This document shows positions 57,389 through 64,000 of a stretch of 64,000 nt of DNA, piece by piece; position 1 is the stretch's first letter; every line of letters begins with the position of its first letter. Source of the stretch: Streptomyces xiamenensis (GTDB taxonomy: Bacteria; Actinomycetota; Actinomycetes; Streptomycetales; Streptomycetaceae); the NCBI RefSeq assembly GCF_000993785.3, contig NZ_CP009922.3, forward strand, positions 372,001 through 436,000. Direction: 5' to 3'. The notes under the pieces were generated by a model. It was not told the DNA's origin. It saw nothing but the letters and a program-made list of their open reading frames with translations, and ran no database searches. The translations under genes were made by a program, and so were the position numbers.

Positions 57389-58303
57389 TTACCAGCCGCG
57401 CCCTGCGTAGCGCTCGGTCTCGGGCAGGGTGTCGATGTTGATGCCGACCATGGCCTCGCCCAGGCCGCGCGAGACCTCGGCGATGACCTTGGGGTCGTCG
57501 TAGAAGGTGGTGGCCTTGACGATGGCGGCGGCGCGCTGGGCCGGGTCGCCGGACTTGAAGATGCCGGAGCCGACGAAGACACCCTCGGCGCCGAGCTGGC
57601 GCATCAGCGCGGCGTCGGCGGGGGTGGCGACACCACCGGCGGAGAACAGCACGACGGGCAGCTTGCCCAGCTCGGCGACCTCGCGGACCAGCTCGTACGG
57701 GGCGCGCAGCTCCTTGGCCGCGGCGAACAGCTCGTGGTTGTCCAGGGAGCGCAGCCGGCCGATGTCGCCCTTGATCTGCCGCATGTGCCGGACCGCCTCG
57801 ACGACGTTGCCGGTGCCGGCCTCGCCCTTGGAGCGGATCATGGCGGCACCCTCGGAGATCCGGCGCAGGGCCTCGCCGAGGTTGGTGGCACCGCAGACGA
57901 AGGGGGTGGTGAAGGACCACTTGTCGGTGTGGTTGACCTCGTCGGCCGGGGTCAGCACCTCGGACTCGTCGATGTAGTCTACGCCCAGCGCCTGGAGGAC
58001 CTGGGCCTCCACGAGGTGGCCGATGCGGGACTTGGCCATCACGGGGATGGAGACGGCCTCGATGATGCCGTCGATCATGTCGGGGTCGGACATCCGGGCG
58101 ACCCCGCCGTCCTTGCGGATGTCGGCCGGCACCCGCTCCAGGGCCATGACCGCGACCGCTCCGGCGTCCTCGGCGATCTTCGCCTGCTCGGGGGTGACGA
58201 CGTCCATGATCACGCCGCCCTTGAGCTGCTCGGCCATGCCGCGCTTGACGCGGGCGGTGCCGGTCTCGGGGGTCTGAGGGGTGCTGGGGGACGTGCTGGA
58301 CAC
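57389..58303 (-). CDS. pdxS: Pyridoxal 5'-phosphate synthase lyase subunit PdxS
   Basis: Makes PLP from ribose 5-phosphate, glyceraldehyde 3-phosphate and ammonia (DXP-independent route). The 304-residue product is highly conserved: [60 protein letters not shown] and [20 protein letters not shown], with the two active-site lysines retained. The GTG start gives a Ser/Thr/Pro-rich lead. pdxS-pdxT is the standard pair. No PdxR-type regulator is next to it. Confidence 0.97.
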   Translation of the reverse strand: MSSTSPSTPQTPETGTARVKRGMAEQLKGGVIMDVVTPEQAKIAEDAGAVAVMALERVPADIRKDGGVARMSDPDMIDGIIEAVSIPVMAKSRIGHLVEAQVLQALGVDYIDESEVLTPADEVNHTDKWSFTTPFVCGATNLGEALRRISEGAAMIRSKGEAGTGNVVEAVRHMRQIKGDIGRLRSLDNHELFAAAKELRAPYELVREVAELGKLPVVLFSAGGVATPADAALMRQLGAEGVFVGSGIFKSGDPAQRAAAIVKATTFYDDPKVIAEVSRGLGEAMVGINIDTLPETERYAGRGW

Positions 58304-58399
58304 GAATTGACCTCACTCGGCAGTTAATAATGCGACATGACCATCGTAGGCCCGGGCGGGCGGGAGCCACGAACGGCCCGGTTCCCGGGCGGCGACCGG

Positions 58400-58429
58400 G
58401 GCCACCGGATGCGATGACACCCGGTGGCC
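58400..58429 (-). terminator. Hairpin after the LemA-like gene
   Basis: GGCCACCGG and CCGGTGGCC pair around a 12-nt loop, 28 nt past the stop codon of the minus-strand gene at 58457 and upstream of the pdxS promoter region. Confidence 0.55.
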
Positions 58430-58456
58430 GCTCGTGCGGCAAGGGCCAATCCGTGG

Positions 58457-59005
58457 TCAGTGGCCTGCGGCGGTCAGCGCGGCCGGCGGCTCGTCGTCCA
58501 TCTCGAAGGCGAGCGGGAAGGGCGCGTGCCCGGCCAGCCGGAACCAGCGCACCGTACGGTGGCGGCGCAGCGCGCGGGCCGCCCGCACCGCGTCGTTGTG
58601 GAACCGCCGCGCCATGGGCACCCGGCGCACCGCGGCCTCCAGCTCGCGCACCGTGTCCTCACCGCCCGGGGCCTCGCGCACCGCCTCGACCTGGTCGCTC
58701 TCCCCCAGCACCGCGCGCAGCGCCTGGCTCAGCTCACTCTCGGCGACCTCGCGCTGCTCGTCCTCGGCCTGCCGCGCGGCGTGCGCGGCCTGGTTGAGCA
58801 CCATGGAGGCGGCCGGATCGAAGATGCCCGAGGTCGCCACCTCCTGGGCGACGGAGGCGCGGCGCAGCAACTGCGCGTCGAGCGCGGCGCGGGCCGCGTC
58901 GATCCGGGCGTGCAGCCGGTCCAGCCGTCCGGCCGTCCAGCTGAGGTACACGCCGACCAGCACCAGCGCGAGGGCGATCCACAGGGGCCAACTGAGAAGA
59001 GTCAC
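58457..59005 (-). CDS. LemA-like membrane protein
   Basis: The 182-residue product has an N-terminal membrane segment ([20 protein letters not shown]) followed by a helical bundle resembling Lem[36 protein letters not shown], and the C-terminal [20 protein letters not shown] with a PFPLAFEM end, where LemA has YN...FP...PYFE. The function is unknown. It is the last gene of the phosphatidylinositol-mannoside operon, 43 nt after pimA. Confidence 0.75.
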   Translation of the reverse strand: MTLLSWPLWIALALVLVGVYLSWTAGRLDRLHARIDAARAALDAQLLRRASVAQEVATSGIFDPAASMVLNQAAHAARQAEDEQREVAESELSQALRAVLGESDQVEAVREAPGGEDTVRELEAAVRRVPMARRFHNDAVRAARALRRHRTVRWFRLAGHAPFPLAFEMDDEPPAALTAAGH

Positions 59006-59048
59006 GGCCGGTCACCCTATCGGGCCACCGGCGCGGCGCCGGAGGCGA

Positions 59049-60263
59049 CTACTCCTTGGAGTCCCCGGATTCCCTGCCGTCCTTCCCTTCCCGGGACTCC
59101 CTGCTCTCCCGGGTCAGGCCCAGCCGCCCCAGAAGGCCGACCCGGTCGTCGGGGGCGACCGCACCGGCGCCCGCGGTGACCGTCTCGTAGACCGCCAGGA
59201 TGTCGTTGCCGACCGTGGACCAGTCGAAACGCCGGACATGGCGGCTGCCGTACGCGCGCAGCGCGTCCCGGCGCTCGGGGTCGCCCAGCAGCGCCAGCGT
59301 CGTGGCGGCGAGGGCGTCCGCGTCCTCGTTGGGGAACAGTTCCCCCGCCGCGCCGCCGTCCAGCACCTGGGCGAACGCGTCCAGATCGCTGGCCAGCACC
59401 GGCGCCCCCGCGGACAGCGCCTCCACCAGGATGATCCCGAAGGACTCGCCGCCGGTGTTGGGCGCGATGTACACATCGACGCTGCGCAGCAGCCGGGCCT
59501 TGTCCTCGTCGCTGACCATGCCCAGGAACTCCACCTGGGAGCGCATCTCGGCGGGCAGCGAGGCCACGGCCTCCTTCTCGTCGCCCCGCCCGGCCACCAG
59601 CAGCCGGGTCTCCGGGCGTTCGGCGAGGATCTTGGGCAGCGCCCGCATCAGCACCGGCAGGCCCTTGCGGGGCTCGTCGATCCGGCCGATGAAGCCGATC
59701 GTCCCGCCCTGCCACTCCGCCTTGGGCTCGGCGTCGGCGAAGAAGCCGACGTCCACCCCGTTGGGGATCAGCACGGCGTCGCCGCCCAGATGCTCGACCA
59801 GCGTGCGGCGCGCGTACTCGCTGACCGCGATCCGGGCGCTGATCTTCTCCAGCGCGGGCTGGAGGATCGGATAGGCGGTGGCCATCGCCCGCGAGCGCGG
59901 GTTGGAGGTGTGGAAGGTCGCCACGATGGGGCCCTTGGCGGCCCAGCAGGTCAGCAGGGCCAGCGAGGGCGCGGCCGGCTCGTGCACGTGCAGCACGTCG
60001 AAGTCCCCGTCGTGCACCCAGCGGCGTACCCGGGCGGCGGACAGGAAGCCGAAGTTGAGCCGGGCCACGGAGCCGTTGTACGGCACCGGGATGGCCCGCC
60101 CGGCGGCCACCGCGTACGGCGGCAGCACGGTGTCCTCGTCGGCCGGAGCCAGCACGGAGACCTGGTGGCCCTGCCGGATCAGGTGCTCGGCCAGGTCGCG
60201 GATGTGGAACTGCACCCCGCCCGGGACATCCCAGGAGTAGGGGCAGACGATGCCGATTCTCAT
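59049..60263 (-). CDS. pimA: Phosphatidyl-myo-inositol mannosyltransferase PimA-like (GT4)
   Basis: Transfers the first mannose from GDP-mannose to phosphatidylinositol on the inner leaflet. The 404-residue GT-B protein has the start RIGIVCPYSWDVPGGVQFHI, DVLHVHEPAAPSLALLT, RIAVSEYARRTLVEHLGG, IPNGVDVGFF, GFIGRIDEPRKGLPVLMRA and the E-x7-E motif GGESFGIILVEALSAGAPV. The C-terminal tail (from about residue 385) is a highly charged run of RES/REG repeats, absent from most relatives I know. Its ATG overlaps the patA stop by 4 nt. Gene order pgsA-patA-pimA is diagnostic. Confidence 0.93.
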   Translation of the reverse strand: MRIGIVCPYSWDVPGGVQFHIRDLAEHLIRQGHQVSVLAPADEDTVLPPYAVAAGRAIPVPYNGSVARLNFGFLSAARVRRWVHDGDFDVLHVHEPAAPSLALLTCWAAKGPIVATFHTSNPRSRAMATAYPILQPALEKISARIAVSEYARRTLVEHLGGDAVLIPNGVDVGFFADAEPKAEWQGGTIGFIGRIDEPRKGLPVLMRALPKILAERPETRLLVAGRGDEKEAVASLPAEMRSQVEFLGMVSDEDKARLLRSVDVYIAPNTGGESFGIILVEALSAGAPVLASDLDAFAQVLDGGAAGELFPNEDADALAATTLALLGDPERRDALRAYGSRHVRRFDWSTVGNDILAVYETVTAGAGAVAPDDRVGLLGRLGLTRESRESREGKDGRESGDSKE

Positions 60264-61192
60264 GCCGCGCGGTCCTCCCGCTGTGCGGCGCCCGCCTCGC
60301 CGGGGCGCGGTTCGAGATCGGCCAGCCACAGCCGCTGGAGCATGTGCCAGTCGTGCGGGCGCCGGGCGATGCCGGCGGCGAAGGAGTCGGCCAGCGCCTG
60401 GGTCATGACGGCGGTCCGCTCGGCGCGGGTGCCCTGCTCCGGGACGTCGACGGCGGGGTGGACCCGGCCTTTTATCACCTTGGTCTCGTCGTACCACAGC
60501 TCGACCGGGAACAGCGCGGCCCCGGTCTGCTGGGCGAGCAGCGCCGGCCCGGCCGGCATCCGGGTCGGCTCGCCGAAGAACTCGACCTCCACCCCGGAGG
60601 CGGACAGATCGCGGTCGGCCACCAGCGCGACCACCCCGCCCTTGCGCAGCCGGCGGGACAGTATCCCGAAGGCGGAGCCGCCGGTGTGCGGCACCACCTC
60701 CATGCCCAGGCCCTCGCGGAAGGCGACGAAACGGTCGTACAGCGTCTCCGGCTTGAGCCGCTCGGCGACCGTGGTCAGCGGGATGCGCAGTTCGGTGACC
60801 AGCCAGGCGCCGGCCACGTCCCAGTTCCCGCAGTGGGGCAGCGCGAGCACCACGCCGCGCCCCTCCTTGAGGGTGTCGGTGACGAGGTCGAAATCGGCCA
60901 CGTAGAAGCAGTCCTTGATGCGCTGCTCACCCCACACCGGCAGCCGGAAGGACTCGATCCAGTACCGCAGGTAGGAGCGCATCCCCTGGCGCGACAGCTC
61001 GCGCAGCCGCTGGGGGGAGGCGTCGGGCACCACCCGGGCGTAGTTGGCCTCCAGGCGCTGCACCGCGGGCCCGCGGCGGCGCCACACGGTGTCGGCGACG
61101 CGCCGGCCCAGGGCCATGGCCGCCGGTTCCGGCAGTCGTTTGACGGTGGCCCAGCCCAGTCCGTAGAGCGCCTCGCTCAACCGCTGCTTCAT
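60260..61192 (-). CDS. Phosphatidylinositol mannoside acyltransferase (HtrB/LpxL family)
   Basis: Acylates the mannose of PIM1/PIM2 (PatA in mycobacteria). The 310-residue product has the acyltransferase H-x4-D motif in VVLALPHCGNWDVAGAW and later family blocks SAFGILSRRLRKGGVVALVA, DRDLSASGVEVEFFGEP and PAGPALLAQQTGAALFPVEL. The ATG at 61192 overlaps the pgsA stop by 4 nt, and the stop overlaps pimA by 4 nt, so the three enzymes of the pathway are coupled. The assignment as PatA rests mainly on this context. Confidence 0.9.
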   Translation of the reverse strand: MKQRLSEALYGLGWATVKRLPEPAAMALGRRVADTVWRRRGPAVQRLEANYARVVPDASPQRLRELSRQGMRSYLRYWIESFRLPVWGEQRIKDCFYVADFDLVTDTLKEGRGVVLALPHCGNWDVAGAWLVTELRIPLTTVAERLKPETLYDRFVAFREGLGMEVVPHTGGSAFGILSRRLRKGGVVALVADRDLSASGVEVEFFGEPTRMPAGPALLAQQTGAALFPVELWYDETKVIKGRVHPAVDVPEQGTRAERTAVMTQALADSFAAGIARRPHDWHMLQRLWLADLEPRPGEAGAAQREDRAA

Positions 61193-61860
61193 GCCCCTCC
61201 GTTCCGCGCCGCCTCGGCCGCGTCCGCGGCGTCCGCCTCGGCGGACTCCCGGCGTACGGTGACCACCCGCTGCACGATGGTGACCAGCGAGCCGACGGCG
61301 ACCACCCACAGGGCGATCGGCAGCAGCACCCCGATGTGCGGGACGGAGAAGGTGCGTTCGAAACCGGCGAGGCCCGTCAGCACCAGCGTGATGGTGAGCC
61401 GTTCGGCGCGTTCCACCAGGCCGTTGACCTTGACCGGCAGCCCGATGCTCTCGCCCCTGGCCTTGGTGTAGGAGACCACCTGACCGCTGGCCAGGCAGAC
61501 CAGGGTCACCGCGCACAGCAGCAGGTCGTCGCCGTTGCCGGCGAACCACAGCGCGAGCGCGGAGAAGATCGCCGCGTCGGCGACCCGGTCCAGCGTGGAG
61601 TCCAGGAACGCTCCCCACCGGCTGGAGGTGCCCAGCTGGCGGGCCATGTTGCCGTCCACCAGGTCCGAGAAGACGAACAGCGTGATGACGACCGTGCCCC
61701 AGAAGAACTCGCCGCGCGGGTAGAAGGCCAGTGCTCCCGCCATCACTCCGGCGGTTCCGACGCAGGTCACGGCGTCCGGGCTGACCCGCAGCCGCAGCAG
61801 CAGCGCGGCGAACGGCGTGAGGACACGCGTGAAGAAAGCCCGCGCGTACTTGTTGAGCAT
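61189..61860 (-). CDS. pgsA: CDP-alcohol phosphatidyltransferase, phosphatidylinositol-phosphate synthase
   Basis: Makes phosphatidylinositol phosphate from CDP-diacylglycerol and inositol 1-phosphate in actinobacteria. The 223-residue membrane protein contains the full CDP-alcohol motif, DGNMARQLG followed by FLDSTLDRVAD (pattern DG-x2-AR-x8-G-x3-D-x3-D), and about six membrane segments. The ATG at 61860 gives MLNKYARAFFTRVLTPFA. It heads the pgsA-patA-pimA set; the HIT gene that usually precedes it is displaced by one plus-strand gene. Confidence 0.93.
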   Translation of the reverse strand: MLNKYARAFFTRVLTPFAALLLRLRVSPDAVTCVGTAGVMAGALAFYPRGEFFWGTVVITLFVFSDLVDGNMARQLGTSSRWGAFLDSTLDRVADAAIFSALALWFAGNGDDLLLCAVTLVCLASGQVVSYTKARGESIGLPVKVNGLVERAERLTITLVLTGLAGFERTFSVPHIGVLLPIALWVVAVGSLVTIVQRVVTVRRESAEADAADAAEAARNGGA

Positions 61861-62093
61861 GACCTTCCCAGGGGTCGGTGACGGGCCGGGTGGTCGAACG
61901 GCCACCGGCCGCCCCATCGTAGTCACGCCGCGGGCTGTCAAGGGCGCCGAGGTCGTCCGGGCCGCAAATCGCCGTTGTGGGCCCGGCGCGGGGCCCCGCG
62001 CCGCTAGGCTGACCCCGGCGTGCAGGTGTGCCGGTCCTCCCGGAGGGGAACGGGCCACCCGGGCGGCTGAAGTGTGAGGACTGGGGGTTTGCG

Positions 62094-63770
62094 ATGTCGG
62101 CGCTGGACGATCTGCGCAACGCGGCGGGCATTGATTTCGACTTCGCGCCGGGCGCGCAGGTGCCGCTGTCCGGGGCGGGCACCGGGCACTCGGGGATGAG
62201 CCAGGCGCTGGCCTCGGTCGCCTACCGGGATGTGCCTCCCGAGGACATCAAGGAACCGAACGACGCCGCCGGGGTGAACAAGGGCAAGTTCACCCTGCTG
62301 GAGCCCAATCTGGGCGAGGCGTTCACCCGCGCCGTGGAGACCCGGATGATCGCCGACGGCCGCAAGCCGCTGGTGCAGTCCTTCGGGGCCGATCCGCAAA
62401 CGGTGGTGGAGCACGCGCTGTCCGCCAAGCGGATCCGCAAGCAGCGGGACCGCAGGCTGACCCTCATCATGGGCATCTTCGGGGTGCTGTTCCTGCCGGG
62501 CGTGCTGATATGGCTCGGGCTGTTCCAGCTGCGCCGCACGTTCGCCGGCTCCCAGGGCCGGCAGGCGGGCTTCCTGGGCACCCTCACCCTGGTGGCGATC
62601 GCCGCGCTGATCGCGCTGCTGGTGATCAGGGTGCCGCTGGGCGGGCCGATCCGGCTGTACGTGTGGAGCATGCTGCCGGCGCCCATCATCGGATGGTACT
62701 GGGCGAAGCAGATCTCCGAGCGCACCGCGCAGAATCTGCGCGCGCACTGGGCGGACCTGGCGGGCGGCGGCGGCTCGGGCGCGATGATCCCCGAGGCCGT
62801 TCCGCAGAACCCCAACGACAAGGAGGCGGAGCGGCTGCGGGTGGGCCTGGCCAAGCTGGCCGCCGAGCAGAACAGCAACATCGTCCACTACGCGGGCCCG
62901 CAGGGCATTCTGGGGATGGGGGTGCGCTGGGGCAGCTGGCAGCTGGCCGAGGAGCTGGTGCCCAAGGACCCGGGGCGCGAGATCGACCCGTTCCGGGCCT
63001 GGGACGTCGCCCGTGCCATCCACGACCAGTTGCGGATGCTGGAGCGCGGCCCGCTGCACACCGGTGGCTTCCCCACCCCGTCGATCAAGCACTGGGTGGT
63101 CCGTCACATAGGGGAGGGCGCCGGCGCGATCAGCCGGCCCATGGGGGACACCGCCGACTCGTTCGGCATCGACAACCTCGAGGTCCAGCGGATCTGCAAC
63201 GAGCAGCAGTTCGACAGCGGGGACCGGCACTATCTGGGCGTGCAGTTCGTGCTGTGGGACGGCGAGCTGGTGCTCACCATGATGATCACCGTCACGGTGC
63301 TGCACCACACGCTGCGGATCGAGGTCACCGGGCACGCGCTGGGGCCGATCCACGGGTTCTTCCGCAAGGGTCCGGACGGCAAGTCCAAGGAGATCCGCGA
63401 TCCGGTCAAGTTCTGGAAGAAGAAGAAGGTGCCGCTGCCGCTGGTGGACGCCAAGGAAGTGGTCCGGCTGGCCGCCCGCGCCCCGCTGACCTGGTTCCCG
63501 GCCAAGCTGGACGCCTACGGCGGCACCATCTCGCTGCCGGAGCCGTTCGGTCTGCGGCACACCTGGGCGGGCAAGCCGTGGCGGCACCGCTTCATGGCGG
63601 ACGACGCGCTGCGCGCGGCCACCCCGGTGCTGCGGGTGGCGCACGCGGCGGCGTTCCGGGTGCTGGAGGAGAACGGCGTGGACATCAGCCGCTTCGAGGG
63701 CCGTTCGCAGGCGCTGGGCGGCGCGGTGCAGGCCGCCGAGCCCCGTAAGGCCGACGAGTACAACATGTGA
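62094..63770 (+). CDS. Uncharacterised integral membrane protein
   Basis: Function unknown. The 558-residue product has a soluble N-terminus (1-125), two to three membrane segments between about residues 130 and 215 (LIMGIFGVLFLPGVLIWLG, TLTLVAIAALIALLVIRVPL and IRLYVWSMLPAPIIGWYWA), and a large soluble C-terminal part with conserved-looking blocks (YLGVQFVLWDGELVLTMMIT, VTVLHHTLRIEVTGHALGP). I do not recognise the family, though such proteins are common in Streptomyces. ATG start with G-rich upstream sequence. It is inserted between pgsA and the HIT gene on the opposite strand. Confidence 0.85.
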   Translation: MSALDDLRNAAGIDFDFAPGAQVPLSGAGTGHSGMSQALASVAYRDVPPEDIKEPNDAAGVNKGKFTLLEPNLGEAFTRAVETRMIADGRKPLVQSFGADPQTVVEHALSAKRIRKQRDRRLTLIMGIFGVLFLPGVLIWLGLFQLRRTFAGSQGRQAGFLGTLTLVAIAALIALLVIRVPLGGPIRLYVWSMLPAPIIGWYWAKQISERTAQNLRAHWADLAGGGGSGAMIPEAVPQNPNDKEAERLRVGLAKLAAEQNSNIVHYAGPQGILGMGVRWGSWQLAEELVPKDPGREIDPFRAWDVARAIHDQLRMLERGPLHTGGFPTPSIKHWVVRHIGEGAGAISRPMGDTADSFGIDNLEVQRICNEQQFDSGDRHYLGVQFVLWDGELVLTMMITVTVLHHTLRIEVTGHALGPIHGFFRKGPDGKSKEIRDPVKFWKKKKVPLPLVDAKEVVRLAARAPLTWFPAKLDAYGGTISLPEPFGLRHTWAGKPWRHRFMADDALRAATPVLRVAHAAAFRVLEENGVDISRFEGRSQALGGAVQAAEPRKADEYNM

Positions 63771-63795
63771 GGCGCGGCCCGTCACGGGCCGCGCC
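63771..63795. terminator. 11-bp perfect bidirectional hairpin
   Basis: GGCGCGGCCCG and its complement surround a TCA loop, directly after the stop of the plus-strand membrane-protein gene and 4 nt from the stop of the minus-strand HIT gene. Confidence 0.7.
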
Positions 63796-63798
63796 GGG

Positions 63799-64000
63799 TC
63801 AGCCGGCGGGCCAGGCGGCGGCGAGCAGCCGCCTGGTGTCGGCGAGCAGTTGGGGCAGCACCTTGGTGTGCCCGACCACCGGCATGAAGTTGGCGTCGCC
63901 GCCCCAGCGGGGTACGACGTGCTGGTGCAGATGCGGGGCGATGCCGGCGCCGGCCGCGCTGCCCTGGTTCATCCCGATGTTGAAGCCGTGCGCGCCCGAG
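63799..64000 (-). CDS. HIT-family nucleotide hydrolase or phosphorylase, N-terminus beyond window
   Basis: The visible 66 C-terminal residues read into the histidine triad: [20 protein letters not shown] and then [12 protein letters not shown], giving the HLHQH active-site triad. HIT proteins cleave nucleoside phosphoramidates or dinucleotides. In actinomycetes a HIT gene lies just upstream of pgsA, as here except for the intervening plus-strand gene. The start of the gene is outside the window. Confidence 0.88.
   Translation of the reverse strand, partial: SGAHGFNIGMNQGSAAGAGIAPHLHQHVVPRWGGDANFMPVVGHTKVLPQLLADTRRLLAAAWPAG

Overview
This window is a stretch of an actinobacterial chromosome, almost certainly from Streptomyces or a very close relative. 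The evidence is the very high G+C content, frequent GTG and TTG starts with GGAGG-type ribosome sites, and lineage markers: BldD with both c-di-GMP-binding motifs, the actinobacterial integration host factor, phosphatidylinositol-mannoside genes next to phosphatidylinositol-phosphate synthase, and a DmdR/IdeR-type iron box. It is a housekeeping core region. I see no prophage, insertion sequence, CRISPR array, rRNA, tRNA or biosynthetic gene cluster.

Layout. (1) 1-9.3 kb: a truncated SorC-family regulator, rpe, rsmB and fmt on the minus strand; a two-gene plus-strand island (repeat-bearing HTH protein and a methyltransferase); then priA, broken by two frameshifts, and metK. (2) 9.5-22.3 kb, minus strand: coaBC, rpoZ, gmk, mihF, pyrF, pyrD, carB, carA, a PH-like membrane protein, pyrC, pyrB and pyrR. 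The pyrimidine genes are joined by 4-8 nt overlaps and headed by a PyrR-type RNA loop beside the pyrR ribosome site. (3) 22.4-23.0 kb: divergent bldD with a near-canonical promoter and a perfect BldD box. (4) 23.1-35.9 kb, minus strand: DUF948, DUF6167, alaS, ruvX (frameshifted), mltG, aroE, aroC, aroK, aroB, a P-loop protein, an M24-fold protein, efp and nusB. (5) 36.0-46.6 kb, mixed strands: a likely leaderless STAND/NB-ARC ATPase, rpsD, an iron-box-controlled DUF2470 protein, rarA, VKOR, hisS, an MBL hydrolase, a membrane cyclophilin and a DUF349 protein. (6) 46.6-58.3 kb, minus strand: pdxS, pdxT, yebC, ruvC, ruvA, ruvB, yajC, secD, secF, apt, relA. (7) 58.4-64.0 kb: HIT protein, pgsA, patA, pimA and a LemA-like protein on the minus strand, with one plus-strand membrane protein inserted.

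Functionally the window covers de novo pyrimidine synthesis and its control, the late shikimate pathway, PLP synthesis, methionine/SAM and CoA supply, the stringent response (relA with apt), Holliday-junction processing (ruvABC, rarA, ruvX), Sec export, translation (alaS, hisS, efp, rpsD, fmt, rsmB), peptidoglycan processing (mltG) and phosphatidylinositol-mannoside synthesis. Developmental control appears through bldD and mihF.

The most notable signals are three single-base losses in conserved genes (two in priA, one in ruvX), which probably reflect consensus errors; an M24 peptidase-fold protein lacking two metal ligands; a 7 x 15-bp coding tandem repeat in a DNA-binding-type protein preceded by a palindrome; an iron box between rpsD and a DUF2470 gene; a near-leaderless STAND ATPase; and a PH-like membrane protein embedded in the pyr operon. 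I do not see a convincing wholly new multi-gene system.
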